Shown: piece after piece, positions 60,001-64,000 of the stretch
Layout: every line of letters begins with the position of its first letter
Position numbering within the stretch: position 1 is the stretch's first letter
Assembly: GCA_037954235.1 (NCBI GenBank)
Contig: JBBMOA010000041.1
Coordinates: 1 to 64,000 of the forward strand
DNA from: Aulostomus chinensis
Taxonomy: Eukaryota; Chordata; Actinopteri; Syngnathiformes; Aulostomidae
Reading direction: 5' to 3'
DNA length: 64,000 nt
Made by a program: the position numbers and the translations under genes
The notes under the pieces: generated by a model
Databases searched by the model: none
Told to the model about the DNA's origin: nothing
Seen by the model: only the letters and a program-made list of their open reading frames with translations

Positions 60001-61702
60001 AGGTTGAAACTTGACTGAAAACTCACTTTGAACAAAAGTTATGGCATTTTTGTATCACAGGTCACAAATAGTGTTTTCTCAGCGACAGAAGGCCAAAATG
60101 AACACTTCATGCAGAACTCCTGTATTTTGATGAAAACTCACTGAAATCAAGCTGTAACTTCAAGTTTATGCATCTTTCTATGCTTTCAGGTTGAAACTTG
60201 ACTTAAAACTCACTTTGAAAAAAAGTTATGGTATTTTTGTGTCGCAGGTCACGAATAGCGTTTTCTCAGCGAGAGAAGGCCAAAATGAACACTTCATGCA
60301 GAACTCCTGTATTTTGATGAAAACTCACTGAAATCAAGCTGTAACTTCAAGTTTATGCATCTTTCTATGCTTTCAGGTTGAAACTTGACTGAAAACTCAC
60401 TTTGAACAAAAGTTATGGCATTTTTGTATCACAGGTCACAAATAGTGTTTTCTCAGCGAGAGAAGGCCAAAATGAACACTTCATGCAGAACTCCTGTATT
60501 TTGATGAAAACTCACTGAAATCAAGCTGTAACTTCAAGTTTATGCATCTTTCTATGCTTTCAGGTTGAAACTTGACTGAAAACTCACTTTGAAAAAAAGT
60601 TATGGCTGTTTTGTGTCGCAGGTCACAAATAGCGTTTTCTCAGCGAGAGAAGGCGCAAATAAACACTTCATGCAGAACTCCTGTATTTTGATGAAAACTC
60701 ACTGAAATCAAGCTGTAACTTCAAGTTTATGCATCTTTCTAATCTTTCAGGATGAAACTTGACTTAAAACTCACTTTGAACAAAAGTTATGGCATTTTTG
60801 TATCACAGGTCACAAATAGCGTTTTCTCAGCGAGAGAAGGCCAAAATGAACACTTCATGCAGAACTCCTGTATTTTGATGAAAACTCACTGAAATCAAGC
60901 TGTAACTTCAAGTTTATGCATCTTTCTATGCTTTCAGGATGAAACTTGACTGAAAACTCACTTTGAACAAAAGTTATGGCATTTTTGTATCACAGGTCAC
61001 AAATAGTGTTTTCTCAGCGAGAGAAGGCCAAAATGAACACTTCATGCAGAACTCCTGTATTTTGATGAAAACTCACTGAAATCAAGCTGTAACTTCAAGT
61101 TTATGCATCTTTCTATGCTTTCAGGTTAGAACTTGACTGAAAACTCACTTTGAACAAAAGTTATGGCTGTTTTGTGTCGCAGGTCACAAATAGCGTTTTC
61201 TCAGCGAGAGAAGGCCAAAATGAACACTTCATACAGAACTCCTGTATTTTGATGAAAACTCACTGAAATCAAGCTGTAACTTCAAGTTTATGCATCTTTC
61301 TAATCTTTCAGGATGAAACTTGACTTAAAACTCACTTTGAACAAAAGTTATGGCATTTTTGTATCACAGGTCACAAATAGCGTTTTCTCAGCGAGAGAAG
61401 GCCAAAATGAACACTTCATGCAGAACTCCTGTATTTTGATGAAAACTCACTGAAATCAAGCTGTAACTTCAAGTTTATGCATCTTTCTGTGCTTTCAGGA
61501 TGAAACTTGACTGAAAACTCACTTTGAACAAAAGTTATGGCTTTTTTGTGTCGCAGGTCACAAATAGTGTTTTCTCAGCGAGAGAAGGCCAAAATGAACA
61601 CTTCATGCAGAACTCCTGTATTTTGATGAAAACTCACTGAAATCAAGCTGTAACTTCAAGTTTATGCATCTTTCTATGCTTTCAGGATGAAACTTGACTG
61701 AA
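57028..61702 (+). repeat. Less ordered stretch, 25 monomers
   Basis: This stretch has no clear tandem HOR. D-type monomers alternate with ACTTAAAAC-led monomers at 57963, 58711, 59459, 60207, 60768 and 61329, and with S-type monomers at 58150 and 58898. Several monomers mix cassettes (CAC at m37-m39 with GCG at m52-m54). Private changes are dense: CATGCCGAAC (57117), TACTTTG (57692), GTTAGGGC (57982), CAGGACTCC (58429), CTCCGAGAG (58957), TATCTCAGG (59865), GCGACAG (60083), GGCGCAAATAAAC (60652), TCTAATCTTTC (60738, 61296) and GGTTAGAAC (61125). It looks like an older segment that escaped the recent expansions on both sides. Confidence 0.65.
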
Positions 61703-63011
61703 AACTCACTTTGAAGAAACGTTATGGCTTTTTTGGATCACAGGTCACAAATAGTGTTTTCTCAGCGAGAGAAGGCCAAAATGAACACTTCATGCAGAAC
61801 TCCTGTATTTTGATGAAAGCTCACTGAAATCAAGCTGTAACTTCAAGTTTATGCTTCTTTCTATGCTTTCAGGTTGAAACTTGACTGAAAACTCACTTTG
61901 AACAAAAGTTATGGTATTTTTGTGTCACAGGTCACGAATAGCGTTTTCTCAGCGAGAGAAGGCCAAAATGAACACTTCATGCAAAACTCCTGTATTTTGA
62001 TGAAAACTCACTGAAATCAAGCTGTAACTTCAAGTTTATGCATCTTTCTATGCTTTCAGGTTGAAATTTGACTGAAAACTCACTTTGAACAAAAGTTATG
62101 GCTTTTTTGTGTCGCAGGTCACAAATAGTGTTTTCTCAGCGAGAGAAGGCCAAAATGAACACTTCATGCAGAACTCCTGTATTTTGATGAAAACTCACTG
62201 AAATCAAGCTGTAACTTCAAGTTTATGCATCTTTCTATGCTTTCAGGTTGAAACTTGACTGAAAACTCACTTTGAACAAAAGTTATGGCATTTTTGTATC
62301 ACAGGTCACAAATAGTGTTTTCTCAGCGAGAGAAGGCTAAAATGAACACTTCATGCAGAACTCCTGTATTTTGATGAAAACTTACTGAAATCAAGCTGTA
62401 ACTTCAAGTTTATGCATCTTTCTATGCTTTCAGGTTGAAACTTGAGTGAAAACTCACTTTGAACAAAAGTTATGGCTGTTTTGTGTCGCAGGTCACAAAT
62501 AGCGTTTTCTCAGCGAGAGAAGGCCAAAATGAACACATCATGCAGAACTCCTGTATTTTGATGAAAACTCACTGAAATCAAGCTGTAACTTCAAGTTTAT
62601 GCATCTTTCTATGCTTTCAGGTTGAAACTTGACTGAAAACTCACTTTGAAAAAAAGTTATGGCATTTTTGTATCACAGGTCACAAATAGTGTTTTCTTAG
62701 CGAGAGAAGGCCAAAATGAACACTTCATGCAGAACTCCTGTGTTTTGATGAAAACTCACTGAAATCAAGCTGTAACTTCAAGTTTATGCATTTTTCTATG
62801 CTTTCAGGATGAAACTTGACTGAAAACTCACTTTGAACAAAAGTTATGGCTGTTTTTTGTCGCAGGTCACAAATAGTGTTTTCTCAGCGAGAGAAGGCCA
62901 AAATGAACACTTCATGCAGAACTCCTGTATTTTGATGAAAACTCACTGAAATCAAGCTGTAACTTCAAGTTTATGCATCTTTCTATGCTTTCAGGTTGAA
63001 ATTTGACTGAA
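61703..63011 (+). repeat. Distant copy of the 56093-57401 7-mer (Y Z AA D E D V)
   Basis: This run is exactly 30 monomers (5,610 bp) downstream of its relative. It repeats Y, Z, AA, D with GGCTAAAATG, E with ACACATC, a D with GAAAAAAAG, TTCTTAGCG, CTGTGTTTTG and CATTTTTC, and a V. Differences are few: GCAAAACTCC at 61982, AAACTTACTG at 62380, and GCAGAAC at 62731 where the first copy has GCCGAAC at 57120. The shared rare TTCTTAGCG and CATTTTTC in a single monomer type make descent from one copy near certain. Confidence 0.84.
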
Positions 63012-64000
63012 AACTCACTTTGAACAAAAGTTATGGCTGTTTTGTGTCGCAGGTCACAAATAGCGTTTTCTCAGCGAGAGAAGGCCAAAATGAACACTTC
63101 ATGCAGAACTCCTGTATTTTGATGAAAACTCACTGAAATCAAGCTGTAACATCAAGTTTATGCATCTTTCTATGCTTTCAGGATGAAACTTGACTGAAAA
63201 CTCACTTTGAAGAAAAGTTATGGCATTTTTGTATCACAGGTCACAAATAGTGTTTTCTCAGCGAGAGAAGGCCAAAATGAACACTTCATGCAGAACTCCT
63301 GTATTTTGATGAAAACTCACTGAAATCAAGCTGTAACTTCAAGTTTATGCATCTTTCTATGCTTTCAGGTTGAAACTTGACTGAAAACTCACTTTGAACA
63401 AAAGTTATGGCATTTTTGTATCACAGGTCACAAATAGTGTTTTCTCAGCGAGAGAAGGCCAAAATGAACACTTCATGCAGAACTCCTGTATTTTGATGAA
63501 AACTCACTGAAATCAAGCTGTAACTTCAAGTTTATGCATCTTTCTATGCTTTCAGGTTGAAACTTGACTGAAAACTCACTTTGAACAAAAGTTGTGGCTG
63601 TTTTGTGTCGCAGGTCACAAATAGCGTTTTCTCAGCGAGAGAAGGCCAAAATGAACACTTCATGCAGAACTCCTGTATTTTGATGAAAACTCACTGAAAT
63701 CAAGCTGTAACTTCAAGTTTATGCATCTTTCTATGCTTTCAGGTTGAAACTTGACTGAAAACTCACTTTGAACAAAATTTATGGCATTTTTGTATCACAG
63801 GTCACAAATAGTGTTTTCTCAGCGAGAGAAGGCCAAAATGAACACTTCATGCAGAACTCCTGTGTTTTGATGAAAACTCACTTAAATCAAGCTGTAACTT
63901 CAAGTTTATGCATCTTTCTATGCTTTCAGGATGAAACTTGACTGAAAACTAACTTTGAACAAAAGTTATGGCTGTTTTTTGTCGCAGGTCACAAATAGTG
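63012..64000 (+). repeat. Array end within the window: E I D E D and a partial V
   Basis: Five complete monomers start at 63012, 63199, 63386, 63573 and 63760, followed by 54 bases of a V monomer from 63947. The E with GTTGTGG (63573) and the D with AAAATTTATGG and CTGTGTTTTG (63760) match pairs at 40012 and 40199 and at 48987 and 49174. The last monomer starts AACTAACTTT. The array clearly continues beyond the window. Confidence 0.85.

Larger units (their letters stand above)
1..64000 (+). repeat. 187-bp satellite DNA array, 342 complete head-to-tail monomers
   Basis: The word AACTCAC recurs at 1, 188, 375, 562, 750, 937 and so on, and I followed this register to 63947 without a gap, inversion or foreign insert. 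Length bookkeeping closes exactly: 342 monomers of 187 bp less 8 bp, from thirteen 186-bp and five 188-bp monomers. Sequence differences between monomers are mostly single substitutions concentrated at m14, m21-m39 and m52-m53. No open reading frame, RNA gene, transposon end, telomeric repeat or microsatellite interrupts the array. Tandem arrays of near-nucleosome-length monomers with higher-order structure are typical of eukaryotic centromeric or pericentromeric heterochromatin. That location is inferred here, because no flanking unique sequence or chromatin evidence is in the window. The species is not recognised. Confidence 0.98.

Noticed and set aside
1..64000. CRISPR array
   Set aside because: There is regular spacing, but the whole 187-bp period is conserved and no unique spacers exist. 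The unit length and composition are those of a eukaryotic satellite.
1..64000. CENP-B box
   Set aside because: I looked for the TTCG...A..CGGG pattern and found no CGGG in any monomer type.
1..64000. Transposon or retroelement origin of the monomer
   Set aside because: No terminal repeats, target-site duplications, poly(A) tail, tRNA-like promoter boxes or coding remnants are visible in the monomer.
1..64000. Assignment to a named fish centromeric satellite of 186-187 bp
   Set aside because: The length fits known examples, but I cannot verify sequence identity here. A search of satellite and genome databases with the consensus would decide.

Overview
The whole window is one uninterrupted head-to-tail satellite DNA array. 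The basic monomer is 187 bp and about 36% G+C, counted on the commonest form. Read from base 1, 342 complete monomers end at 63946, followed by a 54-base start of the next. The total is accounted for exactly: 342 x 187 minus 8, from ten 186-bp 'G' monomers and three other 1-bp-deleted monomers, set against five 188-bp monomers. All monomers have the same orientation. I see no gene, RNA gene, transposon, microsatellite or unique sequence. A period of 187 is not a multiple of 3, so reading frames rotate at every repeat and nothing is coding. This is eukaryotic heterochromatin, of centromeric, pericentromeric or subtelomeric type, almost certainly from a long-read assembly. The species cannot be named from the sequence. 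An animal such as a teleost fish is plausible because 186-187 bp centromeric satellites are known there, but I claim no sequence match.

Monomer coordinates (m1-m187) start at the first base of AACTCAC. Most diagnostic variation lies at m14, m21-m39 and m52-m53; m66-m135 is nearly invariant. Letters used below (m14; m26-28; m37-39; m52-54): D = c; cat; cac; gtg (commonest). E = c; ctg; cgc; gcg. A = g; ctg; gac; ttg. B = g; ctg; ggc; ttg. C = g; ctt; cac; gtg. F = B with GTAATGG. G = g; ctg; cgc; ccg, 186 bp. H = c; ctg; cac; gtg. I = g; cat; cac; gtg. J = g; ctg; cgc; gcg. K = J with cgg. L = D with GTTTTGG. Dt = D with CTTTAGG. M = ACACACG start with TATTAC. N = g; ctg; ggc; gtg. O = TTTTTAAAAAAA, 188 bp. 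P = A with TTTAGTG. Q = D with t14. R = E with GTTTCGTG. S = g; ctt; cgc; gtg, usually with CTTAATG. T = TTTTTAGTGTCGC. U = CACTGTG with ATCAAC. V = TTTTTTGTCGC; gtg. W = GGAATTT with ACTTAAA. X = TTGGAAC with CAGTTCAC. Y = GAAACGTT with TGGATCAC. Z = GGTATTT with CACGAATAGCG. AA = c; ctt; cgc; gtg.

Left domain (1 to about 33 kb): monomers are ordered into long higher-order repeats (HORs) that start A-B-C. These begin at 1 (27-mer), 5049 (22-mer), 9161 (51-mer) and 18695. The last runs 51 monomers and then re-enters the unit at an internal position at 28231. A 1,497-bp 8-mer is tandemly duplicated at 29540-32533.

Right domain (about 33 kb to the end): a different set of variants (Q to AA, GAAATTTGAC, GAGCAC) is arranged in shorter, younger-looking tandem HORs: 7-mers at 40947, 11-mers at 42442-46555, 8-mers at 51792-54783 and 5-mers at 55158-57027. 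These are separated by less ordered stretches. The pattern is that expected of repeated unequal exchange and conversion at several scales. It is evidence of array turnover, not of a gene system.
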